A stretch of DNA of 64,000 nucleotides, from NCBI GenBank assembly GCA_964035545.1, contig OZ037767.1:18194281-18258280 (forward strand), written 5' to 3'. Origin of the DNA: Bugula neritina. Taxonomy: Eukaryota; Bryozoa; Gymnolaemata; Cheilostomatida; Bugulidae. Of the stretch, positions 26,769 through 40,998 are shown in pieces. A program made the translations under genes and the position numbers. The notes beneath the pieces are model-generated. The model was not told the DNA's origin. It made no database searches and saw nothing but the letters and a program-made list of their open reading frames with translations. Position 1 is the stretch's first letter. Every line of letters begins with the position of its first letter.

Positions 26769-27650
26769 CGCACTGAAACATACGTCAACATACTAAAATG
26801 TACTGCAACATACTGAGATACACTGTAATATACTGAAATATACTGCAACCTACTGCAACATACTGACATACGCTGTAACATATTGAAATACAGTGCAACA
26901 CATTGAAATATACTCTAACTAACTGAAATATAGTGTAATATACGGAAATGTACTGTGACATACTGGAATATACTGTAACACAATGAAATATACTTCAACA
27001 TACTGAAATACGCTGTAACATACTGAAATATACTGCAACCTACTGCAACATACTAAAATACACTGTAACATACTGAAATACACTGCAACATACTACAACA
27101 TACTGAAATACACTGTAACATATTGAAATACACTGCAACACACTGAAATATACTGCAACATACCGAAATATATGGTAAACTACTGAAAAATACTGTAAAA
27201 CATTGAAAAATACTGCAACATACTGAAATATACTGTAACACACTGAAATAAACTGCAACATACTGAAATACACTGTAACATACTGAAATATACTGCAACA
27301 TACTGAAATACGCTGCTACATACTGAAATATACTGCAAAATACTGCAACATACTGAAATACACTGTAACATACTGAAATACACTGCAACATACTGCATTA
27401 TACTGACATCTACTGGGACATATGGAATTACACTGCAACCAATTGAAGTACACTGCGATGCACTGAAACATCTGGCAATATACTGAAGCGTACTGCGACA
27501 CATTGATATATACTGCAACATACTGAAATATGCTGTAGCGTACTGAAATTCACTGCAACACACTGAAGTATACTGTAATATACAGAAATGTAATGTAACA
27601 AACTGAAACACACGTCAACATACTGAAATGTACTGCAACATACTGAAATA
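26599..27650 (+). repeat. 1.05-kb segment at 2280-bp spacing, copy 2
   Basis: Partner of 24319-25370; the match stops at 27650, where this copy goes on with CACTGTAATA and enters text equivalent to 3642 onward. Confidence 0.88.
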
Positions 27651-29880
27651 CACTGTAATATACTGAATTACACTGCAACATACTGCAACATACTGAAATA
27701 CGCTGTAACATGTTGAAATACACTGTAACACATGAAATATACTGTAACTCACTGAAATATAGTGTAATATAGGTAAATGTACTGCAACATACTGGAATAT
27801 ACGGCAACATACAGAAATATACTGCGACAGATTGAAATATACTGCAACATACTGAAATTTAATGCAAGATACTGCAATATACTGAAATACACCATGACAT
27901 ACTGAGATACATTGCAACATACTGCAACATACTGCAACATACTGAAATACACTGTAACATATTGAAATACACTGCAACACATTGAAATCTACTGCAACAT
28001 ACTGCAACATACTGAAATACGCTGTAAAATACTGAGATACACTGCAACATACTGAATTATACTGACATACACTGGAACATATTGAAATATACTGCAACAA
28101 ATTGAAGTATACTGCAACACACTGAAACATACGGCAACATGCTGAAATATACTGCGACACATTGAAATATACTGCAACATACTGAAATACACTGTATCAT
28201 ACTGAAGTAAACTGCAACACACTGAAGTGTACTGTAATATACAGACATGTACTGTAACAAACTGAAACATACGTCAACATACTAAAATGTACTGCAACAT
28301 ACTGAGATACACTGTAATATACTGAAATATACTGCAACCTACTGCAACATACTGACATACGCTGTAACATATTGAAATACTTTGCAACACATTGAAATAT
28401 ACTCTAACTCACTGAAATATAGTGTAATATACGGAAATGTACTGTGACATACTGGAATACACTGTAACACAATGAAATATACTTCAACATACTGAAATAC
28501 GATGTAACATACTGAAATATACTGCAACCTACTGCAACATACTGAAACACACTGTAACATACTGAAATACACTGCAACATACTGAATTATACTGACATAC
28601 ACTGGGACATATTGAAATACACTGCAACAAATTGAAGTATACTGCAACACACTGAAGCATACGCCGACACACTGAAAAATACTGCGACACATTGAAATAT
28701 ACTGCAACATACTGCAACATACTGAAATACATTGTAACATACTGAAATACACTGCAACATACTACAACATACTGAAATACACTGTAACAGATCGAATTAC
28801 ACTGCAACAAATTGAAATATACTGCAACATACCAAAATATACGATAAACTACTGAAATATCCTGTAACACATTGAGATACACTTTAACATACTGAAATAT
28901 ACTGCAACCTACTGCAACATACTGACATACGCTGTAACATATTGAAATACACTGCAACACATTGAAATATACTCTAACTCACTGAAACATAGTGTAATAT
29001 ACGGAAATGTACTGTGACATACTGGAATATACTGTAACACAATGAAATATACGTCAACATACTGAAATACGCTGTAACATACTGAAATATACTGCAACCT
29101 ACTGCAACATACTGAGATACACTGTAACATATTGAAATACACTGCAACATACTGCAACATACTGCAACATACTGAAATACACTGTAACATATTGAAATAC
29201 ACTGCAACACCTTGAAATATACTGCAATACAGTGAAACATACGGCAACATACTGAAATATACTGCGACACATTGCAATATACTGCAACATACTGAAATAT
29301 GCTGTAGCATACTGAAATACACTGCAACACACTGAAGTATACTGTAATAGACAGAAATGTACTGTTACAAACTGAAACATACGTCAACATACTGAAATGT
29401 ACTGCAACATACTGAGATACACTGTAATATACTGAATTACACTGCAACATACTGCAACATACTGAAATACGCTGTAACATATTGAAATACACTGCAACAC
29501 ATTGAAATATACTGTAACTCACTGAAATATAGTGTAATATACGGAAATGTACTGTAACATACTGGAATATACTATAACACACTGAAATACACTGTAACAT
29601 ACTGCAACATTCTAAAATACACTGTAACATATCGAAATACACTGCCACACACTGAAATATACTGCAACATACCGAAATCAATGGTAAACTACTGAAATAT
29701 ACTGTAACACAATGAAAAACACTGCAACATACTGAACTATACTGCAAGATACTGCAACATACTGAAATACACTGTAACATACTGAACCACACTGCAACAT
29801 ACTGCATTATACTGACATACGCTGTAACATATTGAAATACACTGCAACGCTTTGAAATATACTGTAACTCACTGAAATAT
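27651..29880 (+). repeat. Mosaic re-using text from 1-5 kb
   Basis: The left part aligns with 3642 onward at 24009-bp spacing and includes the shared minus-one indel at 27731. From about 28340 the text aligns with 930-2460 at 27409-bp spacing. The change of spacing means it was assembled from at least two pieces or passed through an intermediate already rearranged. A GATC lies at 28790. Confidence 0.8.
28207..29114 (+). repeat. 0.9-kb segment at 4610-bp spacing, copy 1
   Basis: Matches 32817-33724, from the AACTGCAACAC/ACTGAAGTGT text to the point where this copy reads ACTGAGATAC and the other ACTGGAATAC. Confidence 0.87.
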
Positions 29881-32775
29881 ACTGCAACAAACTGAAATAC
29901 AATGTAACATACTGAAATACACTGCAACATACTGCATTATACTGACATACACTCGAACATATTGAAATATACTGCAACAAATTGAAGTATACTGCAACAC
30001 ACTGAAACATACGGCAACATACTGAAATATACTGCGACACATTGAAATATACTGCAACATACTGAAATACACTGTATCATACTGAAATAAACTGCAACAC
30101 ACTGAAGTGTACTGTAATATACAGACATGTACTGTAACAAACTGAACCATACGTCAACATACTAAAATGTACTGCAACATACTGAGATACACTGTAATAT
30201 ACTGAAATATAATGCAACCTACTGCAACATACTGACATACGCTGTAACATATTGAAATACACTGCAACACATTGAAATATACTCTAACTCACTGAAATAT
30301 AGTGTAATATACGGAAATGTACTGTGACATACTGGAATATACTGTAACACAATGAAATATACTTCAACATACTGAAATACGCTGTACCATACTGAAATAT
30401 ACTGCAACCTACTGCAACATACTGAAATACACTGTAACATACTGAAATACACTGCAACATACTACAACATACTGAAATACACTGTAACATATTGAAATAC
30501 ACTGCAACACACTGAAATATACTGCAACATACCGAAATATATGGTAGACTACTGAAAAACACTGTAACACATTGAAAAATACTGCAACATACTGAAATAT
30601 ACTGTAACACACTGAAATATACTGCAACATACTGAAATACACTGTAACATACTGAAATACACTGTAACATACTGAAATACACTGCGACATACTACAACAT
30701 ACTGAAATACACTGTAACATATTGAAATACACTGCAATACACTGAAACATATTGAAATACACTGCAACACACTGAAATATACTGCAACATACCGAAATAA
30801 ATGGTAAACTACTGAAATATACTGTAACACATTGAAAAATACTGCAACATATTGAAATATAGTGTAACACACTGAAATATACTGCAACATACTGAAATAC
30901 ACTGTAACATACTAAAATATACTGCAACATACTGAAATACACTGCTACATACTGAAATATACTGCAACATACTGCAACATACTGAAATACACTGTAACAT
31001 ACTGAAATACGCTGAAACATACTGCAACATATTGAAATACACTGCAACACATCGAATTATACTGCAACATACCTAAATATACAGTAATATACTGAAATAT
31101 ACTGTAACACTTTGAAAAGCACTGCAACATACTGAAATATACTGAAAGACACTGCTACATACTGAAATATACTGCAACATACCTAAATATACGGTAATAT
31201 ACTAAAATATACTGTAACACATTGAAAAACACTACAACATACTGAACTATACTGCAAGATACTGAAATACACTGTAACATACTGAAATATACTGCAACAT
31301 ACTGCATTATACTGACATACGCTGTAACATATTGAAATACACTGCAACACATTGAAATATAATCTAACTCACTAAAATATAGTGTAATATACGGAAATGT
31401 ACTTTGACATACTGGAATATACTGTAACACAATGAAATATACTTCAACATACTGAAATACGCTGGAACATACTGAAATATACTGCAACCTACTGCAACAT
31501 ACTGAAATACACTGTAACATACTGAAATACACTGCAACATACTACAACATACTGAATTACACTGTAACATATTGAAATACACTGCAACGCACTGAAATAT
31601 ACTGCAACATACCGAAATATATGGTAAACTACTGAAAAATAATGTAAAACATTGAATAATACTGCAACATACTGAAATATACTGTAACACACTGAAATAT
31701 ACTGCAACATACTGAAATACACTGTAACATACCGAAATATACTGCAACATACTGAAATACACTGCTACATACTGAAATATACTGCAAAATACTGCAACAT
31801 ACTGAAATACACTGTAACATACTGAAATACACTGCAACACACTACAACATACAGAAATACAGTGTAACATATTGAAATACACTGCAACACAATGATATAT
31901 ACTGCAACATACCGAAATATATGGTAAACTACTGAAATATACTGTAACACATTGAAAAATACTGCAACATAAAGAAATATACTGTGACACACTGAAATAT
32001 ACTGCAACATACTGAAATACACTGTAACATACTGAAGTATACTGCAACATACTGAAATAGACTGCTACATACTGAAATATACTTCAAGATACTGCAACAA
32101 ACTGAAATACACTGTAACATACTGAAATACACTGCAACATACTGCATTATACTGACATCAACTGGGACATATGGAATTACACTGCAACAAAATGAAGTAC
32201 ACTGCGACGCACTGAAACATCTGTCAACATACTAAAATGTACTGCAACATACTGAGATACACTGTAATATACTGAAATATACTGCAACCTACTGCAACAT
32301 ACTGACATACGCTGTAACATATTGAAATACAGTGCAACACATTGAAATATACTCTAACTAACTGAAATATAGTGTAATATACGGAAATGTACTGTGACAT
32401 ACTGGAATATACTGTAACACAATGAAATATACTTCAACATACTGAAATACGCTGTAACATACTGAAATATACTGCAACCTACTGCAACATACTAAAATAC
32501 ACTGTAACATACTGAAATACACTGCAACATACTACAACATACTGAAATACACTGTAACATATTGAAATACACTGCAACACACTGAAATATACTGCAACAT
32601 ACCGAAATATATGGTAAACTACTGAAAAATACTGTAACACATTGAAAAATACTGCAACATACCGAAATAACCTGTAACACACTGAAATATACTGCAACAT
32701 ACTGAAATACACTGTAACATACTGAAATATACTGCAACATACTGAAATACGCTGCTACATACTGAAATATACTGC
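29880..32775 (+). repeat. 2.9-kb block at 4780-bp spacing, copy 1
   Basis: Matches 34660-37555. Includes one 1070-type unit and one 940-type unit in the same order as at 18.8-20.8 kb, so it descends from that junction. Private changes include ACTCGAACAT near 29951 and GCTGTACCAT near 30381. Confidence 0.9.
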
Positions 32776-32816
32776 AAAATACTGCAACATACTGAAATAC
32801 ACTGTAACATACTGAA

Positions 32817-33724
32817 ATAAACTGCAACACACTGAAGTGTACTGTAATATACAGACATGTACTGTAACAAACTGAAACATACGTCAACATACTAAAATGT
32901 ACTGCAACATACTGAGATACACTGTAATATACTGAAATATACTGCAACCTACTGCAACATACTGACATACGCTGTAACATATTGAAACACTTTGCAACAC
33001 ATTGAAATATACTCTAACTCACTGAAATATAGTGTAATATACGGAAATGTACTGTGACATACTGGAATATACTGTAACACAATGAAATATACTTCAACAT
33101 ACTGAAATACGCTGTAATATACTGAAATATACTGCAACCTACTGCAACATACTGAAACACACTGTAACATACTGAAATACACTGCAACATACTGAATTAT
33201 ACTGACATACACTGGGACATATTGAAATACACTGCAACAAATTGAAGTAGACTGCAACACACTGAAACATACGCCGACACACTGAAAAATACTGCGACAC
33301 ATTGAAATATACTGCAACATACTGCAACATACTGAAATACATTGTAACATACTGAAATACACTGCAACATACTACAACATACTGAAATACACTGTAACAG
33401 ATCGAATTACACTGCAACAAATTGAAATATACTGCAACATACCAAAATATACGATAAACTACTGAAATATCCTGTAACACATTGAAATACACTTTAACAT
33501 ACTGAAATATACTGCAACCTACTGCAACATACTGACATACGCTGTAACATATTGAAATACACTGCAACACATTGAAATATACTCTAACTCACTGAAATAT
33601 AGTGTAATATACGGAAATGTACTGTGACATACTGGAATATACTGTAACACAATGAAATATACGTCAACATACTGAAATACGCTGTAACATACTGAAATAT
33701 ACTGCAACCTACTGCAACATACTG
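32817..33724 (+). repeat. 0.9-kb segment at 4610-bp spacing, copy 2
   Basis: Partner of 28207-29114. Contains the GATC at 33400 and overlaps the left member of the 620-bp-spaced pair. Confidence 0.87.
33350..33583 (+). repeat. 234-bp segment at 620-bp spacing, copy 1
   Basis: Matches 33970-34203, including the GATC monomer (33400 and 34020). The right limit is ACTCTAACTC here against ACTGTAACTC in the partner. Confidence 0.88.
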
Positions 33725-33810
33725 GAATACACTGTAAAATACTGAAATACACTGCAACATACTACAACATACTGAGATACACTGTAACATACTGAAATAC
33801 ACTGTAACAT

Positions 33811-33953
33811 ACTGAACTATACTGCAAGATACTGCAACATACTGAAATACACTGTAACATACTGAACCACACTGCAACATACTGCATTATACTGACATAC
33901 GCTGTAACATATTGAAATACACTGCAACGCTTTGAAATATACTGTAACTCACT
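33811..33953 (+). repeat. 143-bp segment at 610-bp spacing, copy 1
   Basis: Matches 34421-34563 from ACTGAACTAT to the monomer that is ACTGAAATAT here and ACTCAAATAT in the partner. It sits between the two members of the 620-bp-spaced pair, so the two short duplications are interleaved. Confidence 0.83.
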
Positions 33954-33969
33954 GAAATATACTGCAACA

Positions 33970-34203
33970 TACTGAAATACACTGCAACATACTACAACAT
34001 ACTGAAATACACTGTAACAGATCGAATTACACTGCAACAAATTGAAATATACTGCAACATACCAAAATATACGATAAACTACTGAAATATCCTGTAACAC
34101 ATTGAAATACACTTTAACATACTGAAATATACTGCAACTTACTGCAACATACTGACATACGCTGTAACATATTGAAATACACTGCAACACATTGAAATAT
34201 ACT
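33970..34203 (+). repeat. 234-bp segment at 620-bp spacing, copy 2
   Basis: Partner of 33350-33583. It holds the last GATC that I find in the window (34020). Confidence 0.88.
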
Positions 34204-34438
34204 GTAACTCACTGAAATATAGTGTAATATACGGAAATGTACTGTAACATACTGGAATATACTATAACACACTGAAATACACTGTAACATACTGCAACAT
34301 TCTAAAATACACTGTAACATATCGAAATACACTGCCACACACTGAAATGTACTGCAACATACCGAAACCAATGGTAAACTACTGAAATATACTGTAACAC
34401 AATGAAAAACACTGCAACATACTGAACTATACTGCAAG

Positions 34439-37400
34439 ATACTGCAACATACTGAAATACACTGTAACATACTGAACCACACTGCAACATACTGCATTAT
34501 ACTGACATACGCTGTAACATATTGAAATACACTGCAACGCTTTGAAATATACTGTAACTCACTCAAATATACTGCAACATACTGAATTACACTGTAACAT
34601 ACTGAAGTATACTGCATCATACTGAAATAAACTGCTACATACTGAAATATACTTCAAGATACTGCAACAAACTGAAATACACTGTAACATACTGAAATAC
34701 ACTGCAACATACTGCATTATACTGACATACACTGGAACATATTGAAATATACTGCAACAAATTGTAGTATACTGCAACACACTGAAACATACGGCAACAT
34801 ACTGAAATATACTGCGACACATTGAAATATACTGCAACATACTGAAATACACTGTATCATACTGAAATAAACTGCAACACACTGAAGTGTACTGTAATAT
34901 ACAGACATGTACTGTAACAAACTGAAACATACGTCAACATACTAAAATGTACTACAACATACTGAGATACACTGTAATATACTGAAATATACTGCAACCT
35001 ACTGCAACATACTGACATACGCTGTAACATATTGAAATACACTGCAACACATTGAAATATACTCTAACTCACTGAAATATAGTGTAATATACGGAAATGT
35101 ACTGTGACATACTGGAATATACTGTAACACAATGAAATATACTTCAACATACTGAAATACGCTGTAACATACTGAAATATACTGCAACCTACTGCAACAT
35201 ACTGAAATACACTGTAACATACTGAAATACACTGCAACATACTACAACATACTGAAATACACTGTAACATATTGAAATACACTGCAACACAGTGAAATAT
35301 ACTGCAACATACCGAAATATATGGTAGACTACTGAAAAATACTGTAACACATTGAAAAATACTGCAACATACTGAAATATACTGTAACACACTGAAATAT
35401 ACTGCAACATACTGAAATACACTGTAACATACTGAAATACACTGTAACATACTGAAATACACTGCGACATACTACAACATACTGAAATACACTGTAACAT
35501 ATTGAAATACACTGCAATACACTGAAACATATTGAAATACACTGCAACACACTGAAATATACTGCAACATACCGAAATAAATGGTAAACTACTGAAATAT
35601 ACTGTAACACATTGAAAAATACTGCAACATATTGAAATATAGTGTAACACACTGAAATATACTGCAACATACTGAAATACACTGTAACATATTAAAATAT
35701 ACTGCAACATACTGAAATACACTGCTACATACTGAAATATACTGCAACATACTGCAACATACTGAAATACACTGTAACATACTGAAATACGCTGAAACAT
35801 ACTGCAACATACTGAAATACACTGCAACACATCGAATTATACTGCAACATACCTAAATATACAGTAATATACTGAAATATACTGTAACACATTGAAAAGC
35901 ACTGCAACATACTGAAATATACTGAAAGACACTGCTACATACTGAAATATACTGCAACATACCTAAATATACGGTAATATACTAAAATATACTGTAACAC
36001 ATTGAAAAACACTGCAACATACTGAACTATACTGCAAGATACTGAAATACACTGTAACATACCGAAATATACTGCAACATACTGCATTATACTGACATAC
36101 GCTGTAACATATTGAAATACACTGCAACACATTGAAATATAATCTAACTCACTAAAATATAGTGTAATATACGGAAATGTACTTTGACATACTGGAATAT
36201 ACTGTAACACAATGAAATATACTTCAACATACTGAAATACGCTGGAACATACTGAAATATACTGCAACCTACTGCAACATACTGAAATACACTGTAACAT
36301 ACTGAAATACACTGCAACATACTACAACATACTGAATTACACTGTAACATATTGAAATACACTGCAACGCACTGAAATATACTGCAACATACAGAAATAT
36401 ATGGTAAACTACTGAAAAATAATGTAAAACATTGAAAAACACTGCAACATACTGAAATATACTGTAACACACTGAAATATACTGCAACATACTGAAATAC
36501 ACTGTAACATACCGAAATATACTGCAACATACTGAAATACACTGCTACATACTGAAATATACTGCAAAATACTGCAACATACTGAAATACACTGTAACAT
36601 ACTGAAATACACTGCAACACACTACAACATACAAAAATACAGTGTAACATATTGAAATACACTGCAACACAATGATATATACTGCAACATACCGAAATAT
36701 ATGGTAAACTACTGAAATATACTGTAACACATTGAAAAATACCGCAACATAAAGAAAAATACTGTGACACACTGAAATATACTGCAACATACTGAAATAC
36801 ACTGAAACATACTGAAGTATACTGCAACATACTGAAATAGACTGCTACATACTGAAATATACTTCAAGATACTGCAACAAACTGAAATACACTGTAACAT
36901 ACTGAAATACACTGCAACATACTGCATTATACGGACATCTACTGGGACATATGGAATTACACTGCAACAAATTGAAGTACACTGCGACGCACTGAAACAT
37001 ACGTCAACATACTAAAATGTACTGCAACATACTGAGATACACTGTAATATACTGAAATATACTGCAACCTACTGCAACATACTGACATACGCTGTAACAT
37101 ATTGAAATACAGTGCAACACATTGAAATATACTCTAACTAACTGAAATATAGTGTAATATACGGAAATGTACTGTGACATACTGGAATATACTGTAACAC
37201 AATGAAACATACTTCAACATACTGAAATACGCTGTAACATACTGAAATATACTGCAACCTACTGCAACATACTAAAATACACTGTAACATACTGAAATAC
37301 ACTGCAACATACTACAACATACTGAAATACACTGTAACATATTGAAATACACTGCAACACACTGAAATATACTGCAACATACCGAAATATATGGTAAACT

Positions 37401-37718
37401 ACTGAAAAATACTGTAACACATTGAAAAATACTGCAACAAACCGAAATATACTGTAACACACTGAAATATACTGCAACATACTGAATTACACTGTAACAT
37501 ACTGAAATATACTGCAACATACTGAAATACGCTGCTACATACTGAAATATACTGCGACAGATTGAAATATACTGCAACATACTGAAATTTAATGCAAGAT
37601 ACTGCAATATACTGAAATACACCGTGACATACTGAGATACATTGCAACATACTGCAACATACTGAAATACACTGTAACATATTGAAATACACTGCAACAC
37701 ATTGAAATCTACTGCAAC
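34439..37718 (+). repeat. 3280-bp tandem higher-order repeat, copy 1
   Basis: 328 monomers, followed directly by copy 2. Contains in order the GCTTTGAAAT region, a 1070-type unit, a 940-type unit and a 650-type block. Differences from copy 2 are scattered single bases: ACTACAACAT near 34951 against ACTGCAACAT, ACTGAATTAC near 34581 against ACTGAAATAC, and ACCGCAACAT near 36741 against ACTGCAACAT. Confidence 0.95.
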
Positions 37719-40700
37719 ATACTGCAACATACTGAAATACACTGTAACATACTGAACCACACTGCAACATACTGCATTATACTGACATACGCTGTAACAT
37801 ATTGAAATACACTGCAACGCTTTGAAATATACTGTAACTCACTCAAATATACTGCAACATACTGAAATACACTGTAACATACTGTAGTATACTGCATCAT
37901 ACTGAAATAAACTGCTACATACTGAAATATACTTCAAGATACTGCAACAAACTGAAATACACTGTAACATACTGAAATACACTGCAACATACTGCATTAT
38001 ACTGACATACACTGGAACATATTGAAATATACTGCAACAAATTGTAGTATACTGCAACACACTGAAACATACGGCAACATACTGAAATATACTGCGACAC
38101 ATTGAAATATACTGCAACATACTGAAATACACTGTATCATACTGAAATAAACTGCAACACACTGAAGTGTACTGTAATATACAGACATGTACTGTAACAA
38201 ACTGAAACATACGTCAACATACTAGAATGTACTGCAACATACTGAGATACACTGTAATATACTGAAATATACTGCAACCTACTGCAACATACTGACATAC
38301 GCTGTAACATATTGAAATACACTGCAACACATTGAAATATACTCTAACTCACTGAAATATAGTGTAATATACGGAAATGTACTGTGACATACTGGAATAT
38401 ACTGTAACACAATGAAATATACTTCAACATACTGAAATACGCTGTAACATACTGAAATATACTGCAACCTACTGCAACATACTGAAATACACTGTAACAT
38501 ACTGAAATACACTGCAACATACTACAACATACTGAAATACACTGTAACATATTGAAATACACTGCAACACAGTGAAATATACTGCAACATACCGAAATAT
38601 ATGGTAGACTACTGAAAAATACTGTAACACATTGAAAAATACTGCAACATACTGAAATATACTGTAACACACTGAAATATACTGCAACATACTGAAATAC
38701 ACTGTAACATACTGAAATACACTGTAACATACTGAAATACACTGCGACATACTACAACATACTGAAATACACTGTAACATATTGAAATACACTGCAATAC
38801 ACTGAAACATATTGAAATACACTGCAACACACTGAAATATACTGCAACATACCGAAATAAATGGTAAACTACTGAAATATACTGTAACACATTGAAAAAT
38901 ACTGCAACATATTGAAATATAGTGTAACACACTGAAATATACTGCAACATACTGAAATACACTGTAACATATTAAAATATACTGCAACATACTGAAATAC
39001 ACTGCTACATACTGAAATATACTGCAACATACTGCAACATACTGAAATACACTGTAACATACTGAAATACGCTGAAACATACTGCAACATACTGAAATAC
39101 ACTGCAACACATCGAATTATACTGCAACATACCTAAATATACAGTAATATACTGAAATATACTGTAACACATTGAAAAGCACTGCAACATACTGAAATAT
39201 ACTGAAAGACACTGCTACATACTGAAATATACTGCAACATACCTAAATATACGGTAATATACTAAAATATACTGTAACACATTGAAAAACACTGCAACAT
39301 ACTGAACTATACTGCAAGATACTGAAATACACTGTAACATACCGAAATATACTGCAACATACTGCATTATACTGACATACGCTGTAACATATTGAAATAC
39401 ACTGCAACACATTGAAATATAATCTAACTCACTAAAATATAGTGTAATATACGGAAATGTACTTTGACATACTGGAATATACTGTAACACAATGAAATAT
39501 ACTTCAACATACTGAAATACGCTGGAACATACTGAAATATACTGCAACCTACTGCAACATACTGAAATACACTGTAACATACTGAAATACACTGCAACAT
39601 ACTACAACATACTGAATTACACTGTAACATATTGAAATACACTGCAACGCACTGAAATATACTGCAACATACAGAAATATATGGTAAACTACTGAAAAAT
39701 AACGTAAAACATTGAAAAACACTGCAACATACTGAAATATACTGTAACACACTGAAATATACTGCAACATACTGAAATACACTGTAACATACCGAAATAT
39801 ACTGCAACATACTGAAATACACTGCTACATACTGAAATATACTGCAAAATACTGCAACATACTGAAATACACTGTAACATACTGAAATACACTGCAACAC
39901 ACTACAACATACAAAAATACAGTGTAACATATTGAAATACACTGCAACACAATGATATATACTGCAACATACCGAAATATATGGTAAACTACTGAAATAT
40001 ACTGTAACACATTGAAAAATACTGCAACATAAAGAAAAATACTGTGACACACTGAAATATACTGCAACATACTGAAATACACTGAAACATACTGAAGTAT
40101 CCTGCAACATACTGAAATAGACTGCTACATACTGAAATATACTTCAAGATACTGCAACAAACTGAAATACACTGTAACATACTGAAATACACTGCAACAT
40201 ACTGCATTATACGGACATCTACTGGGACATATGGAATTACACTGCAACAAATTGAAGTACACTGCGACGCACTGAAACATACGTCAACATACTAAAATGT
40301 ACTGCAACATACTGAGATACACTGTAATATACTGAAATATACTGCAACCTACTGCAACATACTGACATACGCTGTAACATATTGAAATACAGTGCAACAC
40401 ATTGAAATATACTCTAACTAACTGAAATATAGTGTAATATACGGAAATGTACTGTGACATACTGGAATATACTGTAACACAATGAAACATACTTCAACAT
40501 ACTGAAATACGCTGTAACATACTGAAATATACTGCAACCTACTGCAACATACTAAAATACACTGTAACATACTGAAATACACTGCAACATACTACAACAT
40601 ACTGAAATACACTGTAACATATTGAAATACACTGCAACACACTGAAATATACTGCAACATACCGAAATATATGGTAAACTACTGAAAAATACTGTAACAC

Positions 40701-40998
40701 ATTGAAAAATACTGCAACAAACCGAAATATACTGTAACACACTGAAATATACTGCAACATACTGAATTACACTGTAACATACTGAAATATACTGCAACAT
40801 ACTGAAATACGCTGCTACATACTGAAATATACTGCGACAGATTGAAATATACTGCAACATACTGAAATTTAATGCAAGATACTGCAATATACTGAAATAC
40901 ACCGTGACATACTGAGATACATTGCAACATACTGCAACATACTGAAATACACTGTAACATATTGAAATACACTGCAACACATTGAAATCTACTGCAAC
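37719..40998 (+). repeat. 3280-bp tandem higher-order repeat, copy 2
   Basis: The match to copy 1 extends to 41020, slightly past one unit. Private changes include ACTAGAATGT near 38221, AACGTAAAAC near 39701 and CCTGCAACAT near 40101. Its right part is also the left part of the 7460-bp-spaced duplication. Confidence 0.95.
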
